A stretch of DNA of 64,000 nucleotides from Limnohabitans sp. (GCF_023910625.1 NZ_JAAVVW010000003.1:1116001-1180000); one strand, 5' to 3'; shown: positions 44,600 to 53,960, numbered from the stretch's first letter. Made by a program: numbers and translations. Notes: a model not told the origin generated them from the letters alone.

Positions 44600-45790
44600 T
44601 CAGCTCACACGCACCACGGCATCAGCCCGCTTGTGCAGATCAGGCAGCAACTCCAGCCCCAAGCCCGGCTTGTCGTTCAAGCTGATCATGCCGTTCTTCA
44701 CCTGCGGTAACTCGGTCACCAACTCCTTGTACCAACCGCTGTAAAAGGCCCGCACGCTTTCCTGAATGAGCGCATTGGGCGCGTGCAGCGACAAGTGTGT
44801 GGACGCTGCCCACACCACCGGCCCGGTGCAGTCGTGCGGGGCTACGGGCAGTTGCCAGGCGTCGGCCATGGCAGCAATCTTGCGGGCCTCGGTCAGGCCG
44901 CCGCACCAACTCAAGTCGAGCATGGCCACACCTGCCACACCAGTTTGCAAATAGTCCTTGAATCCCCATTTGTAGCTCAGCGTTTCACTGGCACAAATCA
45001 AGGCTTTGCAGTCCACTGCGTACTGCTTGAGCAAGTCGAGGCTGTCCATGCGGATCGCGTCTTCGTGCCAAAAGGTGTCGAACTCTTGCAAGGCGCATGA
45101 AATCTTTTGGGCCATGGGCAAGCGCCACAGACTGTGGAACTCGACCATGATGTCCATCTTGTCGCCCACCGCATTCCTGATTTTGCGGAAAGGCTCCAGC
45201 GCGGTGTTCAGGTCTTGCGGGCTGATGTACTGGCCGTGCGACTTTTCTGCGGCCACATCAAAAGGCCAGATCTTCATGCCGGTAATGCCCTCGCTCAAAA
45301 GCGATTCGGCCACCTCGTCGGCGCGGTGCAAAAAGCCCTGCAGGTCTTCGTAAGGCCCTGCGTTGTTGCCCAGCCCCCAGTTGCTGCTGGTCTGGTTGAC
45401 GTTGCTGCGGATGTACTGGTAACCCGCGCAGGTGTTGTACACGCGGATGTCGTCGCGACTCTTGCCACCCAAGGCGGTGTAGACCGGCATGCCAGCGGCC
45501 TTGCCAAAAATGTCCCACAGCGCAATGTCCACCGCCGAGTTGCCGCGTGTCTCCACACCAGACCCGCGCCAGCCCAAGTAGCCCGTGATGTCGCGCTGGC
45601 GCGACTCGATGGCCAGCGGATCTTGCCCCACCAACTTGGGGGCCACCCACTCGTGCAAATAGGCCTCGACTGCTTGCGCCCCCATGAAAGTTTCGCCCAG
45701 GCCCACCAGGCCCTCGTCGGTGTGCAGGCGCACCCAGATGATGTTGGGAAATTCACCCAAGAGGATGGTTTCGAGTTGCGTGATTTTCAT
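44600..45790 (-). CDS. Enolase-superfamily sugar-acid dehydratase (mandelate racemase/MLE type)
   Basis: 396 residues. N-terminal capping domain, then a barrel with metal ligands: Asp/Glu in VEFHSLWRLP (E near 220), FWHEDAIR (E near 246), ASETLSYKWG (E near 272), and a His in APHDCTGP near 322. The second-strand motif is MKIWPFD, i.e. Lys-x-Trp rather than the Lys-x-Lys of mandelate racemase, as in acid-sugar dehydratases with different stereochemistry. Substrate cannot be named. The product would be a 2-keto-3-deoxy acid that fits kdgK/dgoK at 53961-55846. A terminator separates it from the TRAP genes upstream. Confidence 0.82.
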   Translation of the reverse strand: MKITQLETILLGEFPNIIWVRLHTDEGLVGLGETFMGAQAVEAYLHEWVAPKLVGQDPLAIESRQRDITGYLGWRGSGVETRGNSAVDIALWDIFGKAAGMPVYTALGGKSRDDIRVYNTCAGYQYIRSNVNQTSSNWGLGNNAGPYEDLQGFLHRADEVAESLLSEGITGMKIWPFDVAAEKSHGQYISPQDLNTALEPFRKIRNAVGDKMDIMVEFHSLWRLPMAQKISCALQEFDTFWHEDAIRMDSLDLLKQYAVDCKALICASETLSYKWGFKDYLQTGVAGVAMLDLSWCGGLTEARKIAAMADAWQLPVAPHDCTGPVVWAASTHLSLHAPNALIQESVRAFYSGWYKELVTELPQVKNGMISLNDKPGLGLELLPDLHKRADAVVRVS

Positions 45791-45812
45791 GGCGACTCAA
45801 AAATCGGACATT

Positions 45813-45843
45813 AAAAAAGCCCCACAGTGTTGCACTGTGGGGC
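45813..45843 (-). terminator. Terminator of the TRAP operon
   Basis: GCCCCACAGTG (45819-45829), loop TTG, CACTGTGGGGC (45833-45843), U-tract from AAAAAA at 45813-45818 read on the minus strand. Lies just after the DctP gene. Confidence 0.9.
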
Positions 45844-45856
45844 CGAAGGCTGCGCA

Positions 45857-46864
45857 TCAGCCGCCGCGCGCTTTCCGAAGCTCGTCTTGCACCACCTTGA
45901 TGGCGTCAGGACCAATCGAGTCCTTGTGTTTGTCGTACACCGAAGCCACCCTGGCGCGGATGCGGTTTTGCTCGGCAGCGCTCACCTCGTTGACCTGCAT
46001 GCCCTTGGTTTTGAGCGAAGCCAGAGACCTTTCATTCAGCGCACGGTTAGCAGCACGTTGGACTTTTTGGCCTTCCATGGCGGCTTCACGCAAAACAGCT
46101 TGCTCTTGTGGGTTGAGTTGGTCCCACAGCTTCTTGCTGTAGAGAATCAGGAATGGCGTATAGGCATGGCGCGTGACACTCAGGAACCTCTGCACCTCAT
46201 TGAACTTGGAGGTCTCAATGGTCACGAAAGGATTTTCCTGACCGTCGATGGTCTTGGTTTCCAAGGCGGTGAACACCTCACCAAAGGCCATGGGCACGGC
46301 ATTGGTGCCCAGCGTCCTGAAGGTGTCGAGGAAGATGTTGTTTTGCATGACGCGAACTTTCACGCCATCGAAGTCTTCCAGCTTGGTGACCGGACGCTTG
46401 CTGTTGGTGAGATTACGGAAACCGTTTTCCCAATACGCCAGGTTCACCAGGCCTGCGGCTTCGAGTTTGGCATTGAAATACCTGCCGGCTGCGCCATCCA
46501 GCACGGCGTCGGCTTCTTTTTCGTTGGCAAACAGGAAAGGCAGGTCAAACACGCCCAACTCCTTGACAATGCCCACCAAAGGCGAGCTGGAGGTGCACAC
46601 CATCTCTTGGGTGCCTGCACGCAAGGCCTGAGTGGCGGGCAAGTCGCCGCCCGCAGCACCGCCCCAAAAGGCGGTGATCTTCATCTTGCCGCCAGTTTTG
46701 GCCGCCAGGACTTCTTGCATTTTCTTGACGCCCACGCCCACCGGGTGATCTTCGTTCACACCATTGGTGAACTTGATGTTGCGGTCGGCAAACTGCGCCA
46801 TGGCGCTCGATGCCACCAGGAAAGTGCCCGCGATCAGGGCTACCAGATTTCTGCGTTTCAACAT
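45857..46864 (-). CDS. dctP: TRAP transporter substrate-binding protein (DctP family)
   Basis: 335 residues with a signal peptide (residues 1-23, LIAGTFLVASSAMA). DctP/TAXI-type features: DRNIKFTNGVNEDHPVGVGVKKMQEVL at the start, ALRAGTQEMVCTSSSPLVG, FRNLTNSKRPVTKLEDFDGVKVRVMQ (Arg that binds the carboxylate) and FVTIETSKFNEVQ. Binds an acidic sugar or other carboxylate in the periplasm. Last gene of the dctQ-dctM-dctP order; 40 bp after dctM. Confidence 0.9.
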   Translation of the reverse strand: MLKRRNLVALIAGTFLVASSAMAQFADRNIKFTNGVNEDHPVGVGVKKMQEVLAAKTGGKMKITAFWGGAAGGDLPATQALRAGTQEMVCTSSSPLVGIVKELGVFDLPFLFANEKEADAVLDGAAGRYFNAKLEAAGLVNLAYWENGFRNLTNSKRPVTKLEDFDGVKVRVMQNNIFLDTFRTLGTNAVPMAFGEVFTALETKTIDGQENPFVTIETSKFNEVQRFLSVTRHAYTPFLILYSKKLWDQLNPQEQAVLREAAMEGQKVQRAANRALNERSLASLKTKGMQVNEVSAAEQNRIRARVASVYDKHKDSIGPDAIKVVQDELRKARGG

Positions 46865-46904
46865 GACTGTCTCCTTTTAAAAAAATACACACAGGGTTAA
46901 GAAA

Positions 46905-48203
46905 TCATCTCAGCATCCACTTCATCGGCTCGATGACGATGGCCGGGAAAGCGATCAACAAGGCCAACACACCCAACTGTGCCAGCAAGAATGGCATGAC
47001 ACCCCTGAACGCGGTATCCATGTTGATCTTGGCCACACCGCAAACCACATTGAGCACGGTGCCCACGGGTGGGGTGATCAAACCAATGGCGTTGTTCATG
47101 ATGAACAATACGCCAAAATAAACCGGGTCAATGCCCGCTTGCTTGACCAAGGGCATCAGCACCGGCGTGAGAATCAGCACCGTGGGCGTGAAGTCCAGCG
47201 CAGTGCCCACCACAATGACCAAGAGCATCAACACCACCATGAGCAAGGTCTTGTTGCCCATCAGCGGCTCCATCATGCGGGCCACTTCGGCCGGGATGTT
47301 GGCCACGGTGATGAGCCAGGCGCTGACCATGGCCGCTGCCACCAAAAACATGATCACCGATGTGGTCTTGCCAGCTGCCAAAATCAGGCTGTAGAGCTTG
47401 GACCATTGCAATTCGCGGTAAATGAAAGCGCCCACCACAAAGCTGTAGACCGAAGCCACCACGGCCGCCTCGGTGGGGGTGAACACGCCAAATTTCATAC
47501 CGCCGATGATGAACACCGGCAAACCCAGCGCCAGGATGCCTTCACGCGTGGCTTTCAGTTTCTCAGACAGATTCATGCGCGGTCCCGGCTGCACGTTTTC
47601 GCGCTTGGCCACCCACCACCACGTCAAGCCAATCGCCACGCCCATCAAAAGGCCCGGCACGATGCCCGCCAAGAACAATTTGGTGATGGACACGTTGGCG
47701 GCCACACCGAAGATGATGAAGCCAATGGAAGGCGGAATCACCGGCGCGATGATGCCGCCCGAGGCGATCAATCCGGCCGAGCGGCCCACGTTGTAGCCCG
47801 CCCGCTTCATCATCGGGATCAGCAAGGCCGCCAATGCCGCCGTGTCGGCCACGGCTGAACCCGAGAGCGAAGCCATGATCACGGCGGCCATGACGGCGAC
47901 GTAACCCAAGCCCCCACGGAAATGGCCAACCCAGGCCATGGCCAAATTCACGATGCGGCGGCTCAATCCGCCCGCGTTCATGAACTCTCCGGCCAACAAG
48001 AAAAACGGCACCGCGAGCAAGGGGAAATTGTCCGCACCGTCCACAAAACGCTGCGCCAAGATTTGGCTGTCAAACGCGTTGATCATGCCGTTGCTGGCCA
48101 TGTAGGCCATCAGGCTCAAGCCGCACACCAGCAAGGCGTAGGCAATGGGCATGCCCAGGGCCATGACCCCCAGCAAGCTGAAGACAAAAACAGCGATGGT
48201 CAT
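46905..48203 (-). CDS. dctM: TRAP transporter large permease (DctM)
   Basis: 432 residues, about 12 membrane segments. Family blocks GFIIFGVAANVSITKLFLAG, GPEVARMM-like region AEVARMMEPLM and VILTPVLMPLVKQAGIDPVYFG near residue 345. Symport of the carboxylate with sodium. Overlaps dctQ by 4 bp. Confidence 0.93.
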   Translation of the reverse strand: MTIAVFVFSLLGVMALGMPIAYALLVCGLSLMAYMASNGMINAFDSQILAQRFVDGADNFPLLAVPFFLLAGEFMNAGGLSRRIVNLAMAWVGHFRGGLGYVAVMAAVIMASLSGSAVADTAALAALLIPMMKRAGYNVGRSAGLIASGGIIAPVIPPSIGFIIFGVAANVSITKLFLAGIVPGLLMGVAIGLTWWWVAKRENVQPGPRMNLSEKLKATREGILALGLPVFIIGGMKFGVFTPTEAAVVASVYSFVVGAFIYRELQWSKLYSLILAAGKTTSVIMFLVAAAMVSAWLITVANIPAEVARMMEPLMGNKTLLMVVLMLLVIVVGTALDFTPTVLILTPVLMPLVKQAGIDPVYFGVLFIMNNAIGLITPPVGTVLNVVCGVAKINMDTAFRGVMPFLLAQLGVLALLIAFPAIVIEPMKWMLR

Positions 48204-48751
48204 GCGCGGCCTCGCACTTCAGGCTCGATCTCGGCAAGGACCACTTTGTCTTCCGACTCGACCACCAGCACCAGATCCGCCTCAGCCAATTGTCCAGTCA
48301 ACAATTGGAACAACTTGTGCACGTTCATGATGCCCATGACAGCGGCCGTGACATACCCAATGCCATAAATCCAGATCATGGAAATGCCCACCACCACCGA
48401 AATATTGGTCACTTGCAGATCGTGCATTTTCCAAGTGCCCCAAAAGAACAGCATGTTGCAGCCGAGCATCATCGCCTCACTCAAGAAAAAGCACAGTTTT
48501 TTGCCGCCCAAGGGCAAGCGCCGCACCAGCGTGTCCACGCCCAAATGGCCCTTCTCGCGCATGGCCACCATGGCCCCGATGTAGGTCAGCCAAATGAAGC
48601 AGTAGCGCGACATCTCGTCCGAGATGGAAATGCCCGAGTTGAAACCGTAGCGCAGCACCACGTTGCCAAAAACCATGATGACCATGGCCACCAGGCAGGC
48701 CACGACCAGGAACTCAAGGAGCTTAAAAAAGGGATCAATGATTTTTCGCAA
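48200..48751 (-). CDS. dctQ: TRAP transporter small permease (DctQ)
   Basis: 183 residues with four membrane segments. RYCFIWLTYIGAMVAMREKGHLGVDTLV near 48-75 is the family signature. Its start lies 17 bp inside the 3' end of the GntR gene. Confidence 0.9.
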   Translation of the reverse strand: MRKIIDPFFKLLEFLVVACLVAMVIMVFGNVVLRYGFNSGISISDEMSRYCFIWLTYIGAMVAMREKGHLGVDTLVRRLPLGGKKLCFFLSEAMMLGCNMLFFWGTWKMHDLQVTNISVVVGISMIWIYGIGYVTAAVMGIMNVHKLFQLLTGQLAEADLVLVVESEDKVVLAEIEPEVRGRA

Positions 48752-49571
48752 GTGCCGCCCCTGATTTTGGATTTTTGATTTTGCTCATGACTTTGGAGAA
48801 TCCTTTTGTTTTGACTGGTGTCCGTTTTGCTTGGGTCTTGATGGGTGTGGCCATGCCAGACACCGTGGGTAATTTTTTGCGCGAGGACAGCACCAAGTCA
48901 ATGTCGTCTTTGGCCCCTTCAATCAAGACCATGATGGCCCGCTCGGCCTTAACCGGATCGCGGGCAATCACCGCATTGAGCACTGCACGGTGCAACGGCA
49001 ACGAATTTTTCGGACCATCCTTAATGCGGGTGGAAATTTCAAAACTGGTCCGCAGCAATGCGTTCAGGGCCTTGCTCATTTGCACCAGCATGCGGTTGTG
49101 TGAAGCCTGTAGCAAGCCTTGGTGAAAACGCATGTCGTGCGTCACGTAATCACCGCCCTCTTCCACTGCTTTTTTCATGCCGGAATAAGCAGCTTCAATC
49201 ACAGCAATGTCTTCAGACGTGGCCCGCTCAGCAGCCAAACGCACAGCGGCAGGCTCCACCACGCGGCGAAGCTCTTGCAAGTCTCTTAAAAAACCAGGTG
49301 TCAAGCCGCATTGGGCTTGCCAGGAAACGACATCGGGGTCAAACCAGTTCCAGTCGGCATCTGGCAGCACACGCGTACCAACCTTGGGACCAGTGGACAA
49401 CAAACCTTTGGCCACCAAGGATTTGATGACCTCGCGCACCACGGTGCGGCTGACGCCAAACTCTTCGCAAAGCAACGGTTCGGGCGGCAAACTGGCCCCA
49501 ACCGTATAACGACCTGACAGGATGGCGTGACCCAACAAGTCGAGGGTGCGTTTGTGAAAATTTTTGGTCAT
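48735..49571 (-). CDS. GntR/FadR-family regulator with FCD domain
   Basis: 278 residues. Winged helix at 1-75 (EEFGVSRTVVREVIKSLVAKGLL), FCD ligand-binding domain at 95-230 with metal/ligand His residues (THDMRFHQGLLQASHN, LHRAVLNA). The last about 45 residues are a Lys-rich, disordered tail not typical of the family, and its coding region runs into dctQ. Probable repressor of the TRAP operon and the divergent dehydratase, released by the sugar acid. Operator-like palindromes are in the 194-bp divergent region. Confidence 0.88.
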   Translation of the reverse strand: MTKNFHKRTLDLLGHAILSGRYTVGASLPPEPLLCEEFGVSRTVVREVIKSLVAKGLLSTGPKVGTRVLPDADWNWFDPDVVSWQAQCGLTPGFLRDLQELRRVVEPAAVRLAAERATSEDIAVIEAAYSGMKKAVEEGGDYVTHDMRFHQGLLQASHNRMLVQMSKALNALLRTSFEISTRIKDGPKNSLPLHRAVLNAVIARDPVKAERAIMVLIEGAKDDIDLVLSSRKKLPTVSGMATPIKTQAKRTPVKTKGFSKVMSKIKNPKSGAALAKNH

Positions 49572-49592
49572 GGCAATGTTGGCAATAGACTT

Positions 49593-49602
49593 ATCATATG
49601 AT
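49593..49602. promoter_or_regulatory. Palindrome upstream of the GntR gene
   Basis: ATCATATGAT, a perfect 10-bp palindrome 22 bp before the GntR ATG; possible autoregulatory operator. Confidence 0.45.
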
Positions 49603-49705
49603 GATTGAGATGCCCTTCGCCACTCTGGTAAACCCTAGTGAATTTATTTATCCACATAGGGTTTTCCTGCGTGTCATTGTTTTTACAAGATCCTCTTGCT
49701 TTTTA

Positions 49706-49718
49706 ATCGTCATACGAT
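49706..49718. promoter_or_regulatory. GntR/FadR-type operator over the dehydratase promoter
   Basis: ATCGTCATACGAT: arms ATCGT and ACGAT around CAT, fitting the FadR-family form TNGTNNNACNA (49707-49717). It lies between a candidate -35 TTGCTT (49696-49701) and -10 TAGTAT (49718-49723), so binding would block transcription of the dehydratase gene. Confidence 0.6.
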
Positions 49719-49765
49719 AGTATTTCTGCATATTTGGCTTTTTGACCCTTCACCGGAAGCACACC

Positions 49766-51514
49766 ATGAGCGACAACAACGGCAGCCCTCCCCGCAAAAA
49801 ACCTGAAGACCTGCGCAGCCAACAATGGTTTGGCCGCCAGGACCGCGACGGCTTTGCTTATCGCAGCTGGGTCAAGGGCAAAGGCGTGCCGCACGACCAG
49901 TTTGACGGCCGTCCCGTCATCGGCATCTGCAACACCTTCAGCGAACTGACCCCCTGCAACTCACATTTCCGCGCATTGGCCGAGCAGGTCAAGATTGGCG
50001 TTTACGAGGGCGGCGGTTTTCCACTGGAGTTTCCCGTGATGTCGCTGGGCGAAACCCTGCTGCGCCCCACCGCCATGCTTTACCGCAACCTGGCGTCCAT
50101 GGACGTGGAAGAGAGCATCCGTGGCAACCCGATTGACGGCGTGGTGTTGCTCATGGGTTGCGACAAAACCACCCCCAGCTTGCTGATGGGCGCGTCCAGC
50201 GTGGGCCTGCCCACGATTGGCGTGTCAGGCGGCCCCATGCTCAACGGCAAGTGGCGTGGGCAAGAACTCGGCTCAGGCACCGGTGTATGGAGCATGAGCG
50301 AACAAGTGCGCGCGGGCACCCTCAAGCTGGCCGATTTTTTCGATGCTGAAAGCTGCATGCACCGCAGCCATGGCCACTGCATGACCATGGGTACCGCCAG
50401 CACCATGGCCTGCATGGTCGAGGCCTTGGGCATCGGCTTGCCGGGCAATGCCACCTTCCCTGCCGTGGATGGTCGCCGCAACGTCTTGGCACGCGAATCG
50501 GGTCGTCGCATCGTCGAGATGGTGCACACCGACCAAACCATCAGCAAAGTGCTGACCCGCGAGGCCTTCGAGAACGCCATCCGCACGCTGGCGGCCATTG
50601 GCGGTTCGACCAACGCCGTCATTCACCTGATCGCCATCGCCGGTCGTTTGGGCCTGAAACTCACCCTGGACGATTTTGAGCGCTTGGGCAGTGAGATGTC
50701 CTGCATCTTGAACATGCAGCCTTCTGGCGAGCACCTGATGGAAGACTTTTGCTACGCAGGTGGTTTGCCGGTTGTGATGAAAGAAATCGAAAGCCTTCTG
50801 CACGCCAACATCATCACCGTGAGTGGCAAGAGCGTGCGCGAAAACAACGAAGCTGCCGTCAACTACGACCCCCGCGTGATCAAAAAATACGACGCGCCTT
50901 TCAAAGAGAAAGCCGGTATCGCCATCTTGCGCGGCAATCTGGCGCCACGCGGCGCGGTCATCAAGCCCAGCGCAGCCACCCCTGCACTGATGGTGCACAC
51001 GGGCCGTGCCGTGGTGTTTGAAGACAGCGACGATTTCCACAAACGCATCGACGACGAAAGCCTGGACGTGGACGAGAGCTGCATTCTGGTTTTGAAAAAC
51101 TGCGGCCCCAAGGGCTACCCCGGCATGGCCGAGGTGGGCAACATGCCGCTGCCACCCAAGGTGCTGCGCAAAGGCATCACCGACATGGTGCGCATCTCGG
51201 ATGCCCGCATGAGCGGAACCGCCTATGGCACGGTGGTGTTGCACACCAGCCCCGAAGCCGCCGCAGGTGGACCACTGGCTGTGGTGCAAAACGGTGACAT
51301 GATCTCGCTCAACGTCCCTGAGCGCACATTGCAACTGCTGATCAGCGACGAAGAACTGGCACGCCGCTTGAACCTCTGGGAAAAACCGGCACCGGCCATG
51401 AACTCGGGTTACTGGAAGCTTTACATTGACCATGTGCTGCAAGCCGACGAAGGCGCAGACATGGACTTTTTGGTCGGCCAGCGCGGTTCTGCCGTGCCCA
51501 AAGACAACCACTGA
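49766..51514 (+). CDS. Aldonate dehydratase, IlvD/Edd family
   Basis: 582 residues. [2Fe-2S] ligands Cys55 (ICNTFSELTPCN), Cys132 (LMGCDKTTPS) and Cys197 (AESCMHRSHGHC). The arrangement and the length match L-arabinonate/D-xylonate dehydratases rather than 615-residue IlvD or Edd. Makes a 2-keto-3-deoxy acid. RBS GGAAG about 8 bases before ATG 49766. Regulated by the divergent FCD regulator and paired with the DenD-like gene 12 bp downstream. Substrate could be arabinonate, xylonate, galactonate or erythronate-type acids. Confidence 0.85.
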   Translation: MSDNNGSPPRKKPEDLRSQQWFGRQDRDGFAYRSWVKGKGVPHDQFDGRPVIGICNTFSELTPCNSHFRALAEQVKIGVYEGGGFPLEFPVMSLGETLLRPTAMLYRNLASMDVEESIRGNPIDGVVLLMGCDKTTPSLLMGASSVGLPTIGVSGGPMLNGKWRGQELGSGTGVWSMSEQVRAGTLKLADFFDAESCMHRSHGHCMTMGTASTMACMVEALGIGLPGNATFPAVDGRRNVLARESGRRIVEMVHTDQTISKVLTREAFENAIRTLAAIGGSTNAVIHLIAIAGRLGLKLTLDDFERLGSEMSCILNMQPSGEHLMEDFCYAGGLPVVMKEIESLLHANIITVSGKSVRENNEAAVNYDPRVIKKYDAPFKEKAGIAILRGNLAPRGAVIKPSAATPALMVHTGRAVVFEDSDDFHKRIDDESLDVDESCILVLKNCGPKGYPGMAEVGNMPLPPKVLRKGITDMVRISDARMSGTAYGTVVLHTSPEAAAGGPLAVVQNGDMISLNVPERTLQLLISDEELARRLNLWEKPAPAMNSGYWKLYIDHVLQADEGADMDFLVGQRGSAVPKDNH

Positions 51515-51526
51515 ACAAGGACCCCC

Positions 51527-52531
51527 ATGCGTATTTTGATCACCGGCGGTGCCGGATTTTTGGGCGCACGCCTGGCCCGCGAGATTTTGAAACGCGGCCA
51601 ACTCAACGGGCAAAGCGTGAGCGAATTGGTGATTGCCGACCTCTTCCCCACGCCTGCCGACCTGCTGGCCGACCCACGCGTGAAAGGCCATGCAGGCCCC
51701 ATGCTGGCGCAAGGCGATTTGTTCAAGAGCGGCTTTGATGGCGTGTTCCACCTCGCATCAGCCGTGTCGGGCGAGTGCGAACTCGACTTTGACTTGGGCC
51801 TGCGCTCCAACGTGGACAGCTCGCGCTTGCTGCTCGACAGCATCCGAGCCTCGGGAAAAGCCACGCGCTTGGTGTTTGCCAGCTCGGTCGCGGTGTTCGG
51901 CCCCGATGCGGCCAACCCCATGCCTGCGCTGGTGGCCGACACCACATTGCCGACGCCGCAAACGTCATACGGCACGCACAAGCTGATGATCGAGTACATG
52001 GTGGCCGACTACACCCGCAAGGGCTACATCGACGGCCGCGCCGCCCGCCTGATGACGGTGGCCGTGCGCCCCGGCAAACCCAATGGTGCCGCGTCTTCGT
52101 TCTTCAGCGGCATCATCCGCGAGCCGCTGGCAGGCACGGCCACCACCTGCCCTGTGGACGCGCATGTGTCGCACCCCATCTCTTCGCCGGGCACCACCGT
52201 GCATGGCCTGATCACCGTGTTCGAGGCCAGCCGCGAAGCCTTTGGTGGCCGCATGGCACTGAACCTGCCGGGCTTGAATGTGAAGGTCAGCGACATGCTG
52301 GCCGCTCTGGAAAAAGTGGCTGGCCCCGCCGTGCGTGCCCGCGTGACTTTTGAAAAAGACGAACGCATCGCCGCCATCGTGGACAACTGGGCCAAAGGCT
52401 GCACCTTTGAGCGTGCTCAAGCATTGGGCCTCAGGGCCGATGCCAGCTACGAAGCCATCATCGAGCAGTACATCGAGGACTGCAAAACCCGCCCGGGCTA
52501 CCCGGCCGAGGCCTTGAACGGTTTGAAGTGA
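51527..52531 (+). CDS. denD: Extended SDR, D-erythronate dehydrogenase-like
   Basis: 334 residues. NAD motif GGAGFLGARLA at 7, catalytic SSVAVFG and TSYGTHKLMIEYM (Tyr...Lys), then the DenD-type stretch RLMTVAVRPGKPNGAASSF and GIIREPLAG. DenD oxidises D-erythronate at C2 using NAD. The gene follows the aldonate dehydratase by 12 bp and precedes a terminator. A broader sugar-lactone or uronate dehydrogenase role is possible. Confidence 0.75.
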   Translation: MRILITGGAGFLGARLAREILKRGQLNGQSVSELVIADLFPTPADLLADPRVKGHAGPMLAQGDLFKSGFDGVFHLASAVSGECELDFDLGLRSNVDSSRLLLDSIRASGKATRLVFASSVAVFGPDAANPMPALVADTTLPTPQTSYGTHKLMIEYMVADYTRKGYIDGRAARLMTVAVRPGKPNGAASSFFSGIIREPLAGTATTCPVDAHVSHPISSPGTTVHGLITVFEASREAFGGRMALNLPGLNVKVSDMLAALEKVAGPAVRARVTFEKDERIAAIVDNWAKGCTFERAQALGLRADASYEAIIEQYIEDCKTRPGYPAEALNGLK

Positions 52532-52539
52532 GCTTTGAA

Positions 52540-52576
52540 AAAAGGCCGCCACGCTCATGCTGCGTGGCGGCCTTTT
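52540..52576. terminator. Bidirectional terminator after denD
   Basis: AAAAGGCCGCCACG (52540-52553), 9-base loop, CGTGGCGGCCTTTT (52563-52576). Also serves the convergent deaminase/aldolase gene. Confidence 0.93.
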
Positions 52577-52598
52577 CTTTTTCACACGGCTTCACCCC

Positions 52599-53879
52599 TC
52601 AAAAATGCGTGCTGATCGCCCCACTGATGCGGCCATCGTCTTCGATGACGGCCATCCAGCGCCATTTGTCGAAGGTGGTGCAGGGGTGAGAAATGCCCAA
52701 GGCCACACGGTCGCCCACTTGCGGCCAGACACCTTCAGCAGCAAACACCATGTGCGCGTGCTGGTCGCTGAGCGCCTTGACTTTCCAGGACTCGGGCGTG
52801 GTCTGCATGGCACCCTCGCCACGTTGACCGCGTGCCGCCCAGCGCACCGGCATCGGCATGCACTGGTCAAAGGACAGGTCGCGTCGCCCCGCCGTCAAAA
52901 TCGCCAGCCCCGGCTCGGGCACCGACTGCACCTTGGCCCACACCTCCAGCGCGGGCTGCAGCGATTCGCTCAAGCCCTCACGCGCCTCCACCAGTTTCAG
53001 GTAACGGGCGTAGTTCCAGTGGTCGTGCGTCACATAACAACCCGAGCGCAACACGCCTTGCACCGAACGACTTTTGACTTGGGTTTTGAGCATAGGGATC
53101 ACCAAATCGAATACCGCAGAGCCACCTGCCGACAACAAGACCTCATCACCGCCCCAGAGGTTCTGCGCATCGATTTGCTGCACCAGCGATTGCACGCTGC
53201 GCACCAGGCCACTCACGGCTTCGATGTCGTGGGCGCTGTCGCACTTGCCCAGCCCACCCTCGTAACACTCCACCCCGCCCAGACGCACCACTGGCGATGC
53301 AGCCATGGCCTGCGCCAAAGCCAAGGCTTGCTCGTGCGTGCGGCAACCGGTGCGGTAACCGGCAATGCCCAGCTCGAGCAACACATCCCAACGGCGGGTG
53401 TTGCCACGGCGTTGGCCCCAATCGGCCAACACAGCGAGTTGGGCCAAAGAATCAACCAAAAACCACACCCGCGCCCCAGGGTTCTGGCGCAACAAAAGGT
53501 CCAGCCCGTCCAGGTCTGCATCGGTCACCAACTGGTTGGCGATGATGGCGCGCTGCACCCCCGCCGCCAGACCCACGCGCAGCTGGTGCACGTTGGCAAA
53601 GGTCAGGCCCCAGGCACCCGCTTGCAGTTGCATGCGAAACAGTTCGGGCGACAAAGTGGTCTTGCCGTGCGGCGCCAAGGCCACGCCTTTGCGCTGCACA
53701 AAGTCTTGCATCCAGGCCAAGTTGTGCGTGAGGGCTGGGCGGCGCAACACGGCCACAGGATAGGCCAGCGCATCATCCAGCAAATTCCAGCCGCGTGCGC
53801 CCAACTGCGACACCGCGCAGGGCTCGGCCGCCAAGGGAAAGCCCTTGCAAGCCGCATTCAGTACAAAATCGTCTTTCAT
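52599..53879 (-). CDS. D-threonine aldolase / D-serine deaminase-like PLP enzyme
   Basis: 426 residues from ATG 53879 (GGAG before it; ATG at 53894 lacks a site). Alanine-racemase-type N-terminal barrel with PLP Lys in LAPHGKTTLSPELF near 75, GGVECYEGGLGK near 205 and a C-terminal metal site ISHPCTTFDKW near 400. Acts on D-3-hydroxy amino acids. The link to the sugar-acid genes around it is unclear. Confidence 0.8.
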   Translation of the reverse strand: MKDDFVLNAACKGFPLAAEPCAVSQLGARGWNLLDDALAYPVAVLRRPALTHNLAWMQDFVQRKGVALAPHGKTTLSPELFRMQLQAGAWGLTFANVHQLRVGLAAGVQRAIIANQLVTDADLDGLDLLLRQNPGARVWFLVDSLAQLAVLADWGQRRGNTRRWDVLLELGIAGYRTGCRTHEQALALAQAMAASPVVRLGGVECYEGGLGKCDSAHDIEAVSGLVRSVQSLVQQIDAQNLWGGDEVLLSAGGSAVFDLVIPMLKTQVKSRSVQGVLRSGCYVTHDHWNYARYLKLVEAREGLSESLQPALEVWAKVQSVPEPGLAILTAGRRDLSFDQCMPMPVRWAARGQRGEGAMQTTPESWKVKALSDQHAHMVFAAEGVWPQVGDRVALGISHPCTTFDKWRWMAVIEDDGRISGAISTHF

Positions 53880-53960
53880 GTCGCTTTGCTCCATTCACCG
53901 CGTGGACCGTTTTGCGCTGATTCTCCCACCGCACACTGAGCCCTTGCTCTTTTTGTTCAC

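Noticed and set aside
48735..48751. Frameshift at the overlap of the FCD regulator and dctQ
   Set aside because: Both proteins look complete at the relevant ends; a 17-bp overlap is tolerable, so only the unusual tail is reported.
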